Assembly: GCA_050330995.1 (NCBI GenBank)
Contig: JBHJHI010000104.1
Span: forward strand, 1 to 29,071
From: Thermohalobaculum sp050330995
GTDB taxonomy: Bacteria > Pseudomonadota > Alphaproteobacteria > Rhodobacterales > Rhodobacteraceae
Length of the DNA stretch: 29,071 nt
Direction: 5' to 3'
A model generated the notes under the pieces. It was not told where the DNA came from, did no database searches, and worked only from the letters and a program-made list of their open reading frames with translations. Made by a program: the position numbers and the translations under genes. The number at the start of each line of letters is the position of its first letter. The first letter of the stretch is position 1. This document shows positions 1-7,962 of this stretch, one piece after another.

Positions 1-297
1 AACGCGAGGCCGGCGGCGGCACCGTGCCGGCCGAGTGAGACCGCGCCGGTCGCGGCCGGCCGCCCCGGAGGGCGAACCGACCGGCCGCCACCCGCGTCCC
101 CTACAGGGGCGCGGCCGGCCCGCCCCCCCCGCCCCAACCCCCCGCACGGCGTCCGCGGGCGAGGGTCGCGGGGCGCGGGCCGGCCGCGCCCCAGGACGGG
201 ACGCCGGGCGCGGCCGGTCGGCGCGCCCTCCCGGGCGTCCGGCCGCGACCGGCGCGGTCTCACTCGGCCGGCACGGTGCCGCCGCCGGCCTCGCGTT
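1..297. repeat. Fold-back inverted repeat at the window edge
   Basis: Read as reverse complement, positions 297 down to 239 equal positions 1 to 59 exactly. The match continues without gaps to a centre near 149, with about 18 mismatches by eye in the inner 89 positions. At nearly every mismatch the + strand copy carries A or C. The left arm therefore contains an inverted copy of the last codons, the stop and the downstream flank of the rhodopsin gene. A gapless palindrome with one-sided substitutions at a sequence end fits a fold-back read or assembly artefact better than a duplicated gene; a true tail-to-tail rhodopsin pair cut by the window edge is the alternative. Confidence 0.85.
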
Positions 298-1033
298 CGG
301 CCCGGCTCTTGCGCACGGCGATGGTGTAGATCAGCAGACCGAAGACCACCTTCGAGGTGATATCGGCGGCCGAGTAGCCGATCTGGATCACCGTCTGCGC
401 CCAGGCGCCCGAGAGGCCGAGGGCGGCGAGGAAGTAGACCACCGGGTAGAACGCCCAGGAGCCGATCGTCACCCAACGCGCCTGGCTGACCAGATCCTTC
501 ACGTCCTCGGGCTGGCGGTCGATCGATGCCCGCAGGCCGACGTAGAGCTCGTAGACGATCCACAGGAACGGGATCATCGACAGCACGCCGAACAGGAGCT
601 GCCAGCCCGTCGAGGTCGAGACCTCGCCCGGATAGCCGAGGACGATCATCAGCGCGGCGAGCAGGCCGAGCCGCACCGACTTGTCGATCGTCTCGGCGCG
701 CGACAGCCCCATCACCAGGATCAGCTCGACGAGCAGCAGCGGCACCGTCAGCAGCCAGTCGACGTAGCGATAGGCGTCGTTGAAGGGCTGGTTGGTCGGC
801 TGGATGCCGGTGGCGGTGTACTCGAAGGAGGCCTCCCAGCTCTGGAAGATCCGCAGGTAGTGGTAAGCGGCGATGAACGTCACGAGCCCGGTGATCGCCA
901 GCGCCGTCTTGTATTTCTCGCCGACCTGCGCCCGGCCGAGCCAGAAGAAAACGGTCGCGGCGAGCATGGTTGCGAAAGTAAACGAGAAGACGTTGTAGAT
1001 CAGGTTGAACTGACCGATGGATATTTCGTCCAT
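260..1033 (-). CDS. Proteorhodopsin-type light-driven proton pump
   Basis: A 257-aa, seven-helix retinal protein of the inner membrane, expected to pump protons outward in light. Helix C carries the proton-pump triad Asp92, Thr96 and Glu103 (equivalent to D97/T101/E108 of green proteorhodopsin) within RYVDWLLTVPLLLVE. Leu100 occupies the spectral-tuning site (L105), which predicts green absorption. His58 matches the His that pairs with the acceptor Asp. Helix G has Asp224 and the retinal Schiff-base Lys228. Counting back 12 residues from the conserved YEL of helix E gives Gly149, the place where xanthorhodopsin has the small Gly next to its carotenoid antenna. The chosen ATG has GAGG about 8 nt upstream and gives the usual family length; longer in-frame starts add non-rhodopsin sequence. 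No carotenoid or retinal synthesis gene is in the window. Confidence 0.96.
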   Translation of the reverse strand: MDEISIGQFNLIYNVFSFTFATMLAATVFFWLGRAQVGEKYKTALAITGLVTFIAAYHYLRIFQSWEASFEYTATGIQPTNQPFNDAYRYVDWLLTVPLLLVELILVMGLSRAETIDKSVRLGLLAALMIVLGYPGEVSTSTGWQLLFGVLSMIPFLWIVYELYVGLRASIDRQPEDVKDLVSQARWVTIGSWAFYPVVYFLAALGLSGAWAQTVIQIGYSAADITSKVVFGLLIYTIAVRKSRAEREAGGGTVPAE

Positions 1034-1403
1034 ATCGGGGTCCTCGGTTGTGCGGATCATGGGGGCGCGCCGGACCGAACCGGCACCCGCCGCCCGATGC
1101 ACGAATTGACTGGATAGCCCTGAAAGGAAAGTCGAACCCTTGCGACGCTGGGACGCAGAATAACGCGATCCGACGACTCCTATTGAAACCGTTTTAAGAT
1201 GGGTCTTCGATTCCGTCTGCTTCGCATCAGAGCGAAGGGTGGAGGCGAAATTCGCCGACGCCACCAATGACGTCACGACACGGACTGCGACAGAGCGGCA
1301 CGCCCGAGCCGCCACCCGGCCCCGTCGATCGCGCCCGCCGGGTTGCGGCGGCTCGACCGCTCGGCCATGTGAGCGCGACCCGTCCAGCGCGAGGCATCAG
1401 GCG
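1034..1403. other. Divergent intergenic region, rhodopsin / RDD gene
   Basis: About 370 bases without a convincing gene separate the leftward rhodopsin gene from the rightward RDD gene. The stretch 1155-1215 is clearly richer in A and T than its surroundings and includes a small dyad (AAAC-C-GTTT at 1186-1194). It is the most likely place for the promoters, but no clean -35/-10 pair can be assigned by eye. Confidence 0.4.
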
Positions 1404-1853
1404 ATGACACTTCCCGATCCGATCGACGAGCCGGCGCTCTACGAAGGCGTGCGATCGCGCCGCCTCGCGGCGTTCTGCCTCGATCTGATGGTGATCCTGG
1501 TGCTGCTCGGCGGCGTCGCGATCATCGCGGTGATCGTCAACGTGCTGACGTTCGGGCTCGCGCTGCCCTTCACGGTGCCCGCCTTCGCGGTGATCGGGCT
1601 GATCTACCGCACGACCATGGTGATGGAACGCTCGGCCACGCTCGGGATGATGGCCTTCGGCATCGAGCTGCGCGACGGCGAGGGCGTGCGGCTGACGGCC
1701 GGCCTCGCGCTCGTGCACGCCGGGCTCTACACCGCCGCGCTCTACATGACGCCGATCCAGGCGATCAGCCTGCTCTACTGTCTGTTCAACCCGCGAAAGC
1801 AGATGCTGCACGACGTCGTCGCCGGCACGGTGATGATCCGCCGCCCGGCCTGA
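1404..1853 (+). CDS. RDD family membrane protein
   Basis: A 149-aa protein matching the RDD family. After a short polar N-terminus comes the family arginine/aspartate region (RSRRLAAFCLDL, about residues 14-25), then hydrophobic helices at about 24-45 and 48-65, a conserved 'S-T-L-G-M-M-A-F-G-I' turn near residue 75, and a further helix before the C-terminal LHDVVAGT motif typical of the family. The function of most RDD proteins is unknown; some are proposed transport or ion-related proteins. The ATG at 1404 has GAGG 9-10 nt upstream; the longer open frame from 1239 has no family sequence. It stands alone, 139 nt before bpt. Confidence 0.88.
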   Translation: MTLPDPIDEPALYEGVRSRRLAAFCLDLMVILVLLGGVAIIAVIVNVLTFGLALPFTVPAFAVIGLIYRTTMVMERSATLGMMAFGIELRDGEGVRLTAGLALVHAGLYTAALYMTPIQAISLLYCLFNPRKQMLHDVVAGTVMIRRPA

Positions 1854-1992
1854 GGCGCGGGACCGACAGCCGGGGTTGACGCAACGTCGGACGAGAGCGG
1901 GCGCGACCCGGTGAACCACGGGCATGACAGGCGCGATTTCCCTGTTATCGTCGGGATCTCGGCCGCCGCGCGAGACGGGACACAGAGAGGCG

Positions 1993-2790
1993 ATGTCGCA
2001 CCACGAAAGCGCGCTCAAGGCGCAGTTCTACCTGACCGCGCCGCAGCCCTGCGCCTACCTCGAAGGCCGCGAGGAGCGTAAGGTGTTCACCACGCTCCAG
2101 GGGCCGAACGCGGTCGGGGTCAACAACGCGCTCTCGCTCAAGGGCTTTCGCCGCTCGCAGTCGGTGATCTACCGCCCGGCCTGCGTCGGCTGCTCGGCCT
2201 GCATGTCGATCCGCATCCCCGTCGACGCCTTCCGTCCGGGGCGCACGCAGAAGCGGATCCTGAGGCGCAACGAGACCCTCGACGTGAGGAGCTGCGAGGC
2301 CTGGGCGACCGAGGCGCAGTTCGCGCTGTTTCGCCGCTACCTCGACGCCCGCCACGCCGACGGCGGCATGGCCGACATGGACGCCTTCGACTACGCCGCC
2401 ATGGTCGACGAGACCCCGGTGAACTCGGCCGTGGTCGAGTACAGCGCGCGGGGCGAGGACGGGCGCGCGCGGCTCGTCGCCTGCTGCCTGTCCGACATCC
2501 TCGCCGACGGGCTGTCGATGGTCTATTCGTTCTTCGACCCCGCCGAGCGCGGCCGCTCGCTCGGGGCCTTCATGATCATGGACCACATGCGCATCGCCCG
2601 CGAGATGGGGCTGCCTTACGTCTACCTCGGCTACTGGGTCGCGGGCTCGCCGAAGATGCACTACAAGATCGGCTTCCGCCCGTTCGAACTCTGCGACGGC
2701 TCGACCTGGCGGCGCTTCGACGGGCTCGAGAACTACCGCGACTGGCGCGCGCGGCGCGCGGCGCAGGCGCGCGACCCGATCGTCGACTGA
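1993..2790 (+). CDS. bpt: Aspartate/glutamate leucyltransferase (N-end rule)
   Basis: A 265-aa cytoplasmic aminoacyl-tRNA-protein transferase of the ATE/Bpt family. It transfers leucine (in Bpt) from tRNA to proteins with N-terminal Asp or Glu, marking them for ClpS/ClpAP degradation. The N-terminal half carries the conserved cysteine cluster CVGCSACMSIRIP near residues 62-74 and FRPGRTQKR just after; the C-terminal half has the GNAT-like core with SMVYSFFDP, GRSLGAFMIMDH and YLGYWVAGSPKMHYK. The ATG has AGAGAGG upstream and starts the family N-terminus; an earlier in-frame start at 1924 adds unlike sequence. The bacterial Bpt form is favoured over eukaryote-like ATE by length and by alphaproteobacterial context. 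Confidence 0.94.
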   Translation: MSHHESALKAQFYLTAPQPCAYLEGREERKVFTTLQGPNAVGVNNALSLKGFRRSQSVIYRPACVGCSACMSIRIPVDAFRPGRTQKRILRRNETLDVRSCEAWATEAQFALFRRYLDARHADGGMADMDAFDYAAMVDETPVNSAVVEYSARGEDGRARLVACCLSDILADGLSMVYSFFDPAERGRSLGAFMIMDHMRIAREMGLPYVYLGYWVAGSPKMHYKIGFRPFELCDGSTWRRFDGLENYRDWRARRAAQARDPIVD

Positions 2791-2866
2791 GCCGCCGCCC
2801 CGACGACACCGCCGCCCCGCGCGCCCCACGCCCGAGACCACGACGGAGCCCGCCCCAGGGCCGAAG

Positions 2867-3240
2867 GTGGCCGCACCGCGAGCGGCGACAGTGGCGATCC
2901 CGACCTATCGCAAGGCCGAGAACCCCGCACCGCCGCACCACGCCCACGCGCTGTCGATCGAGGCGCTGTTCATGGACGACCGCTCGCGCGACGGTAGCGT
3001 CGAGGCGGTCGCGCGCGGGCTCGCCCCGCTCGGCTAACAGGATCGCGCCGGACCTGATCGTGAAGGCGCGCCTCGACACGGTCGCCGAGGTGCCGATCCG
3101 CGTCGGCCCCGCGCCTTCACGGCGAGAGCGAGGCGACGCTCGCCGAGCGCGCCGCCTTCCTGCGCCATCTCGCGCGGCTCTATGCTCACCGTCTGCATGC
3201 GCGGGCCACGCGGCGAGCGGCCGGCGACCTGACGCACCGC
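2867..3240 (+). pseudogene. Decayed family 2 glycosyltransferase (DPM1-like)
   Basis: Remnants of a polyprenol-phosphate mannosyltransferase-like GT2 enzyme lie in three different frames. Frame 2 (about 2867-3037) reads VAIPTYRKAEN ... MDDRSRDGSVEAVARG and then a stop, matching the nucleotide-sugar core 'IPTYNEAEN ... VDDGSPDGT'. Frame 3 (from about 3051) reads DLIVKARLDTVAEVPIRVG, like the family's 'EL-KA---EVPI'. Frame 1 (from about 3112) continues HGESEATLAERAAFL, like 'HGESKL' and the C-terminal helix. The middle of the enzyme, about 100 residues, is absent. At least two frameshifts plus a deletion make it non-functional. No intact copy is in the window. Confidence 0.72.
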
Positions 3241-3271
3241 GCGATGAGAGCCCGCCGCGTGGCCCGATGCC

Positions 3272-3297
3272 GGCCGACCCGCCCCCGCGGGTCGGCC
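3272..3297 (-). terminator. GC-rich hairpin after the Cache-like gene
   Basis: A perfect 11-bp stem (GGCCGACCCGC paired with GCGGGTCGGCC) with a 4-base loop starts 8 nt past the stop of the leftward gene. There is no U-tract on the minus strand, so it is a terminator-like hairpin of the kind common in GC-rich alphaproteobacteria, not a textbook intrinsic terminator. Confidence 0.5.
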
Positions 3298-3304
3298 CGA
3301 GGCC

Positions 3305-3910
3305 TCAGTTGCCGAGGTTCTGGAGCACGTTGAGGTTGATGCCGAAGGTCACCGCGCCGATCGGCGTGCCGTTGTCGGGATCGATCACCGTCATCGACAC
3401 CTGGGTCTGGTCGAGTCCGGTCGACTCGTCGAACTCGACCTCGGAGACGTGCACCGCGCCGGGGCCGACGAGGTAGGTCTGCTGATACTTCGCCTCGTCG
3501 CCCTGGTAGTAGTCCGAGGTCGGGTCCGAGATCGCGACGTTGAGCCCGTAGCGGTCCATCAGGATGATCTCGGTGATGACGCCCTTGGACAGCTCGCGCC
3601 GGTCGCGAAGAATCACCGAGGCCTGCCGGTCGAGCAGATCGCCGATCATCGGCCCCGAGCCGTTCTCGGCGCGCCACGCCCGGTCGAGCCGCGAGATGCG
3701 CCGCTCGCCCATCGACCCGTTCATCTGGTTCTGCTCGCGGATCGCGTAGACGAACACCGGATCGGTGATCCATGCCTGAAGCTCGGTCGCGGCGACGTTC
3801 TGCACGAGCGCGTCGTAGCTGCGCACGTCGCGCGCTTCGCCCGACTGCACCCCCCCAGACATCGCGAGCGCCGCCACCACGGCGACGAGGCCCGAGCGCC
3901 GTTCCACCAT
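3305..3910 (-). CDS. Secreted Cache/PDC-like sensor-domain protein
   Basis: A 201-aa protein with an N-terminal signal peptide (hydrophobic stretch about 8-25) followed by one extracytoplasmic domain. The order of features, a long helix (about 30-115), then ILMDRYGLNVAISDPTSDYY, GDEAKYQQTY and a final VIDPDNGTPIGAVTFGIN, matches PDC/Cache domains such as those of chemoreceptors and sensor kinases. There is no transmembrane anchor after the domain and no kinase, cyclase or MCP output domain, so this is a free periplasmic binding protein. The ligand is unknown. The ATG is preceded by GGGGAGAGAGAC, a good ribosome site. It is monocistronic, divergent from purB. Confidence 0.8.
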   Translation of the reverse strand: MVERRSGLVAVVAALAMSGGVQSGEARDVRSYDALVQNVAATELQAWITDPVFVYAIREQNQMNGSMGERRISRLDRAWRAENGSGPMIGDLLDRQASVILRDRRELSKGVITEIILMDRYGLNVAISDPTSDYYQGDEAKYQQTYLVGPGAVHVSEVEFDESTGLDQTQVSMTVIDPDNGTPIGAVTFGINLNVLQNLGN

Positions 3911-4114
3911 GTCTCTCTCCCCCTCTGCCCTCTCGCGAGCCGCCGTCCCCTGCGACGCGGGCCGGGACGGCCCGCTCGCTCGATGATCACGCCCTTCGCA
4001 TAGCGTGCCATTGCGGCACTCCGGTGGCAGGCGAACGGCACCTCCGCCCGAGTTGCCGCCCGCCCCGCCGGGGTGCTAGCCGGAACTCCCGCCCCTCTCC
4101 CGACGGAGCCGCCC

Positions 4115-5434
4115 ATGATCCCGCGTTACAGCCGCCCGGCCATGACCGCCGTCTGGGCGCCCGAGACGCGCTATCGCATCTGGTTCGAGATCGAGGCGCA
4201 CGCCGCCGACGCCATGGCCGAGCGCGGCATCATACCGCGAGAGGCGGCCGAGGCGGTGTGGACGGCCAGGGACGCCGAGTTCGACGTCGCGCGCATCGAC
4301 GAGATCGAGCGCACCACCCGCCACGACGTCATCGCCTTCCTGACCCACCTCGCCGAGCGCGTCGGGGCGGAGGCGCGCTTCGTCCACCAGGGCATGACGT
4401 CCTCGGACGTGCTCGACACCTGCCTCGCCGTGCAGCTCGCCCGCGCGGCCGATATCCTGCTCGACGACCTCGACGCGCTGCTCGGCGCCATCGAGCGCCG
4501 CGCGTGCGAGCACCGCGACACGCTCTGCATCGGGCGCAGCCACGGCATCCACGCCGAGCCGACCACCTTCGGGCTGAAGCTCGCCGGCCACCACGCCGAG
4601 TTCGCCCGCTGCCGCGCGCGGCTGGTCGCGGCGCGCGCCGAGATCGCCACCTGCGCGCTCTCGGGCGCGGTCGGCACCTTCGCCCATCTCGACCCAGCCA
4701 TCGAGGCGCGCGTCGCCGAGGCGATGGGCCTCGCGCCCGAGCCGGTCTCGACCCAGGTGCTCCCGCGCGACCGCCACGCGATGTTCTTCGCCACCCTCGG
4801 GGTGATCGCCTGCGCGGTCGAGCGGCTCGCAACCGAGATCCGCCACCTGCAACGCACCGAGGTGCGCGAGGCCGAGGAGTACTTCGCGCCCGGGCAGAAG
4901 GGCTCCTCGGCGATGCCCCACAAGCGCAACCCGGTGCTGACCGAGAACCTGACCGGGCTCGCGCGCCTCGTGCGCTCGGCGGTGGTGCCGGCGATGGAGA
5001 ACGTCGCGCTCTGGCACGAGCGCGACATCTCCCACTCCTCGGTCGAGCGCGGCATCGGCCCGGACGCGACGGTGACGCTCGACTTCGCGCTCGCGCGGCT
5101 GACCTCGGTCGTCGACGGTCTCGTGGTCTACCCCGAGCGGATGCGCGCCAATCTCGACGCGACCCGCGGGCTCGTCCACTCGCAACGCGTGCTGCTCGCG
5201 CTGACCCAGGCCGGGATCAGCCGCGAGGACGCCTACGCCCTCGTCCAGCGCGCGGCGATGACGACCTGGGAGACGGGCGAGGACTTCCGCGCGACGCTGG
5301 CGGCCGAGCCGCAGGTCGGCGAGGCGCTCGACGCCGCCGCGCTCGACGCGCTGTTCGACCTCGACTGGCACCGCCGTCACGTCGGGGCGATCTTCGCACG
5401 GGTTTTCGGTCGCGACGAACCGGCGCGCGGCTGA
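4115..5434 (+). CDS. purB: Adenylosuccinate lyase
   Basis: A 439-aa cytoplasmic enzyme of the fumarase/aspartase superfamily. It cleaves SAICAR to AICAR and adenylosuccinate to AMP in purine synthesis. The superfamily signature GSSAMPHKRNP lies at residues 263-273, with the flexible catalytic serine loop; TSSDVLDT at about 89-96 and GRSHGIHAEPTTFG at about 137-150 are the other conserved regions, including the catalytic His. Length is normal for the bacterial short form. The start was chosen from the family N-terminus MIPRYSRPAM and GGAG 7 nt upstream; it begins 204 nt from the divergent Cache gene. It lies about 8 kb from purC, the start of the other purine genes here. Confidence 0.97.
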   Translation: MIPRYSRPAMTAVWAPETRYRIWFEIEAHAADAMAERGIIPREAAEAVWTARDAEFDVARIDEIERTTRHDVIAFLTHLAERVGAEARFVHQGMTSSDVLDTCLAVQLARAADILLDDLDALLGAIERRACEHRDTLCIGRSHGIHAEPTTFGLKLAGHHAEFARCRARLVAARAEIATCALSGAVGTFAHLDPAIEARVAEAMGLAPEPVSTQVLPRDRHAMFFATLGVIACAVERLATEIRHLQRTEVREAEEYFAPGQKGSSAMPHKRNPVLTENLTGLARLVRSAVVPAMENVALWHERDISHSSVERGIGPDATVTLDFALARLTSVVDGLVVYPERMRANLDATRGLVHSQRVLLALTQAGISREDAYALVQRAAMTTWETGEDFRATLAAEPQVGEALDAAALDALFDLDWHRRHVGAIFARVFGRDEPARG

Positions 5435-5492
5435 AACCGCGTCCCGGCCGCAGGGTTGCCCCCGGGCAGATCAACCCTTCGGGAGGAATCGA

Positions 5493-6023
5493 ATGCTCCG
5501 CACCACCAGCCTCGCCGCCCTCGTCCTGTCGCTGCCGTTCTCCGCGGTGGCCGACGACCATGCCGGGAGCGGCGAGACGACCGCCGTCGCGCGGATGCAG
5601 AACGCCGAGGGCGAGATGGCTGGCGTGGTCGAGTTCACCCAGACCCCGAACGGCGTGCTCGTGGTCGCCAACCTGATCAACATCGTGCCCGGCAACCACG
5701 GCTTCCATCTGCACGAGACCGGCGACTGCGGCGAGGGCTTCCAGGCGGCGGGCGAACACTACGACCCGACCGACAAGGAGCACGGCTTCAAGAACGAGAA
5801 CGGTCCGCACGCCGGCGATCTGCCCAACATCGCCGCCGCCGAGGATGGCGATGCCAACGCCGAGTTTTTCGCGACCATGGTCTCGCTCGAAGAGAGCGCC
5901 GAGGCGACGCTGATGGACGACGACGGCAGCGCGGTGATCGTGCATGCGAGCGCGGACAGCTACCTGCCCGACTATACCGGCGGCGACCGCATCGCCTGCG
6001 GCGTCATCGAGATGGTCGAGTAA
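5493..6023 (+). CDS. sodC: Periplasmic Cu/Zn superoxide dismutase
   Basis: A 176-aa exported enzyme that dismutates superoxide in the periplasm. A signal peptide of about 21 residues ends at SAVA before DDHAGSG. Metal ligands and the disulfide cysteines are in place: GFHLHETGDC (two Cu His and a Cys), GEHYDP (bridging His), EHGF and GPHAGDLPNI (Zn His and Asp), IVHASAD (Cu His) and GGDRIACGVI (second Cys and the active-site Arg). A strong GGGAGG site precedes the ATG. It is followed after 415 nt by an exported glutathione peroxidase, so the two may together protect the envelope against oxygen radicals, although separate promoters are likely. Confidence 0.96.
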   Translation: MLRTTSLAALVLSLPFSAVADDHAGSGETTAVARMQNAEGEMAGVVEFTQTPNGVLVVANLINIVPGNHGFHLHETGDCGEGFQAAGEHYDPTDKEHGFKNENGPHAGDLPNIAAAEDGDANAEFFATMVSLEESAEATLMDDDGSAVIVHASADSYLPDYTGGDRIACGVIEMVE

Positions 6024-6438
6024 GCCACGTCCGACGATGCGCCGCGCCGACACGCGGCTCCAGAGCGCGGTCCCGCCGAGCCGCGCTCCCTTCCCTCTCT
6101 TGGCGACATCGGACCGGCGTCCGCGGCGCGAGCAGGCGCCGCGCGGCCGCAACGGACACGCGGCGCCGCCGACCGCCGCCTCGGCGTCGACGGCCCGCGC
6201 GACCGCGGCGACGTCCAGGCGCGTCTTCCCGACGGAGGCGATCGAGGCGGGGCATGGTCCTCCCCGTCCGTCCGCCGTCGTCCCGCTCCCGTCCCGACGC
6301 GTCCGTCGCCTCGACGTCGAGCGACGCGACGGGGTGTCGAGATGCGCGCTCGGGTCGCGCCCCGCGTCCGGGACCGCGGCCTTGACCCGGCGGAGGCTGC
6401 GCGCATCTCGGAGGACGTCGCTGTCCGGAGCTGACCCA
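6024..6438. other. Intergenic region, sodC to glutathione peroxidase
   Basis: About 415 bases with no supported gene; the open frames crossing it show no family sequence and have poor codon bias. A hairpin with a 6-bp stem (GCCGCG at 6041-6046 with CGCGGC at 6053-6058) just after sodC may end its transcript. The promoter of the downstream gene presumably lies in the right half, but no clear boxes are seen. Confidence 0.35.
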
Positions 6439-6981
6439 ATGATCGACCGCCGCGCTCTCGTCGCCGCCCTCGGCCTCGCGCCCGTCGTCCTGCCCCGCCT
6501 CGCACGCGCCGCCGACGCCCACGACTTCGCCTTCGAGGGCATCGACGGCGATCGCGTCGATCTCGCCACCTACGCCGGCCGCCCGGTGCTGGTGGTCAAC
6601 ACCGCCTCGCGCTGCAGTTTCACCTACCAGTACGAGCAGCTCCAGGCGCTCTACGACCGCCATCGCGACGCGGGTCTGGTGGTGCTCGGCGTGCCGAGCC
6701 AGGACTTCCGCCAGGAGCTGGGCTCGGAGGAGGCGGTCAAGGAGTTCTGCGCGGTCAACTTCGCGATCGACTTCCCGATGACCGCGATCACCCCGGTCAT
6801 CGGCGGCGACGCCCATCCGTTCTACGCCTGGGCCGCGCGCGAGGCCGGACGGCCGCGCTGGAACTTCCACAAATACCTAGTGGGTCCCGACGGCCGGATC
6901 GCGGGCGCCTGGGGCTCGACCGTCGAGCCGACCTCGGCCGAGATCGAGGACGCCGTTCGCGCCGCCCTCGCCGCCGGCTGA
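6439..6981 (+). CDS. Exported glutathione peroxidase family protein
   Basis: A 180-aa thiol peroxidase of the glutathione peroxidase family, expected to reduce hydroperoxides. The peroxidatic residue is Cys59 in TASRCSFTYQYE (a Cys form, not selenocysteine). The Gln of the catalytic tetrad is read from VPSQDFRQELGS, a variant of the usual PCNQFGGQEPG, and WNFHKYLVGPDG provides the Trp and Asn. The N-terminus (twin Arg at 4-5, hydrophobic stretch, cut near ARA-AD) looks like a signal peptide, possibly Tat, so the protein would act outside the cytoplasm. GGAG lies 8 nt before the ATG. The reductant (glutathione or thioredoxin-like) cannot be told from sequence. Confidence 0.92.
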   Translation: MIDRRALVAALGLAPVVLPRLARAADAHDFAFEGIDGDRVDLATYAGRPVLVVNTASRCSFTYQYEQLQALYDRHRDAGLVVLGVPSQDFRQELGSEEAVKEFCAVNFAIDFPMTAITPVIGGDAHPFYAWAAREAGRPRWNFHKYLVGPDGRIAGAWGSTVEPTSAEIEDAVRAALAAG

Positions 6982-6997
6982 TCCCGCCGGCCGCGCC

Positions 6998-7729
6998 TCA
7001 CCCCCCGACGCGCGCCAGCACCGCCGTGCCGACCGGCGAGGCGGCGAGGGCGCGGTCGAGCCGCCAGAACCCGCCCTCGTCCGCGACGAACTCGACGCGG
7101 AAGGGGAAGGGAGGCTTGGCGAGGTCCTTGTCCTTGAAGCCCGCGAGACGGCGGTACTCGGCCTCGCAGGTGATCGTGCCGCTGTCGGACGGGCCAGAGG
7201 GCTCGCCGAGCACGATCGCGTAGGCGCGCCGCGCGTCGAAGCCCCGATAGGTCGCATCGCAGAGCGCCCCACGCGGGCGGGGCGCGAAGGCGGCGAACAG
7301 CGCGGTCAGCGGATCGACCAGCCCGGCCTGCGCGGCCGGATCGAGCTGCCAGGGCTTCGGGTCGTAGGCGGGCTCGGCCGCGACCGCCGGCGCGCCGTCG
7401 GCGTCGTAGTCCATGGCGACGCGGCGCGTCTTCTCGCTGTCGTGGTAGCGCGAGCGGAACCGGCGCGGCGCGAGGCGCCCGCCCTCGACCGCGCCCTCGA
7501 CCCGCGCGTCGATCCCGGCCTCGAACAGGCGCGCGACGAAGCCCTCGGTGCCGGCGGTGACGCGCATGGCGTAGCCGTCGCCCTCGGCCGCGCCCTCCAC
7601 CACCGCCTCGGCCGCGGTCAGCCCGCCGATCGAGAGGCGCCAGGTGCCCTCCAGCCGGCCCGGCGGGTCGGCGGCGGCGGCGGGCGCGGCCAGGACGACG
7701 GCGGCCAGGACGGGAAGGATGGCGCGCAT
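6998..7729 (-). CDS. DUF3108 domain periplasmic protein
   Basis: A 243-aa protein with a clear signal peptide (cut after APAAAA) and a body typical of DUF3108: WRLSIGGLTAAEAVVEG near the N-terminus, alternating beta strands, a YHDSEKTRRVAMDYD segment in the middle, a DPLTALFA helix, and a C-terminal domain with FPFRVEFVADEGG. DUF3108 proteins are predicted beta-rich periplasmic proteins of unknown role. The gene is convergent with the glutathione peroxidase gene (16 nt apart) and has GAGAG before its ATG. The function cannot be inferred from neighbours. Confidence 0.85.
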   Translation of the reverse strand: MRAILPVLAAVVLAAPAAAADPPGRLEGTWRLSIGGLTAAEAVVEGAAEGDGYAMRVTAGTEGFVARLFEAGIDARVEGAVEGGRLAPRRFRSRYHDSEKTRRVAMDYDADGAPAVAAEPAYDPKPWQLDPAAQAGLVDPLTALFAAFAPRPRGALCDATYRGFDARRAYAIVLGEPSGPSDSGTITCEAEYRRLAGFKDKDLAKPPFPFRVEFVADEGGFWRLDRALAASPVGTAVLARVGG

Positions 7730-7962
7730 GGTCTGCTCTCTCGATGCTCGGAAGCCCTTGGCACGCCGGGGGCGCGCCGCTCCGTCGGCGGAGCGGCCCG
7801 AGGCCGCGGATCGGTTTCGTCTCCGGTCGTCGTCGGGGCGTCGCGAGATCGGGGGCTCGCGGCGGCGACGGCTCCGGGCTGCCCTCTACGGGGCCACGCC
7901 GCGATTTGCGGCGCCGCGCCCGCCCGTCTACCAAGGATGCCCGCCGACCAGGGAGACGCCCG

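Noticed and set aside
1..34. Second rhodopsin gene on the + strand, partial
   Set aside because: Only the last few codons are present and the match is part of a gapless palindrome, which suggests an artefact and not a second gene.
35..1117. Open frame of 360 codons on the + strand
   Set aside because: It lies antisense to the rhodopsin gene and starts inside the fold-back repeat; sequence is Arg/Asp/His-rich as expected for an antisense shadow in GC-rich DNA.
3772..5676. 634-codon frame on the + strand
   Set aside because: It is an alternative frame of purB and sodC, with Arg-Pro-rich low-complexity sequence and no family match.
7937..7962. Earlier ATG start for meaB
   Set aside because: In frame, but the ribosome site GGGAGA sits between it and the ATG at 7963, and the family N-terminus fits the later start.
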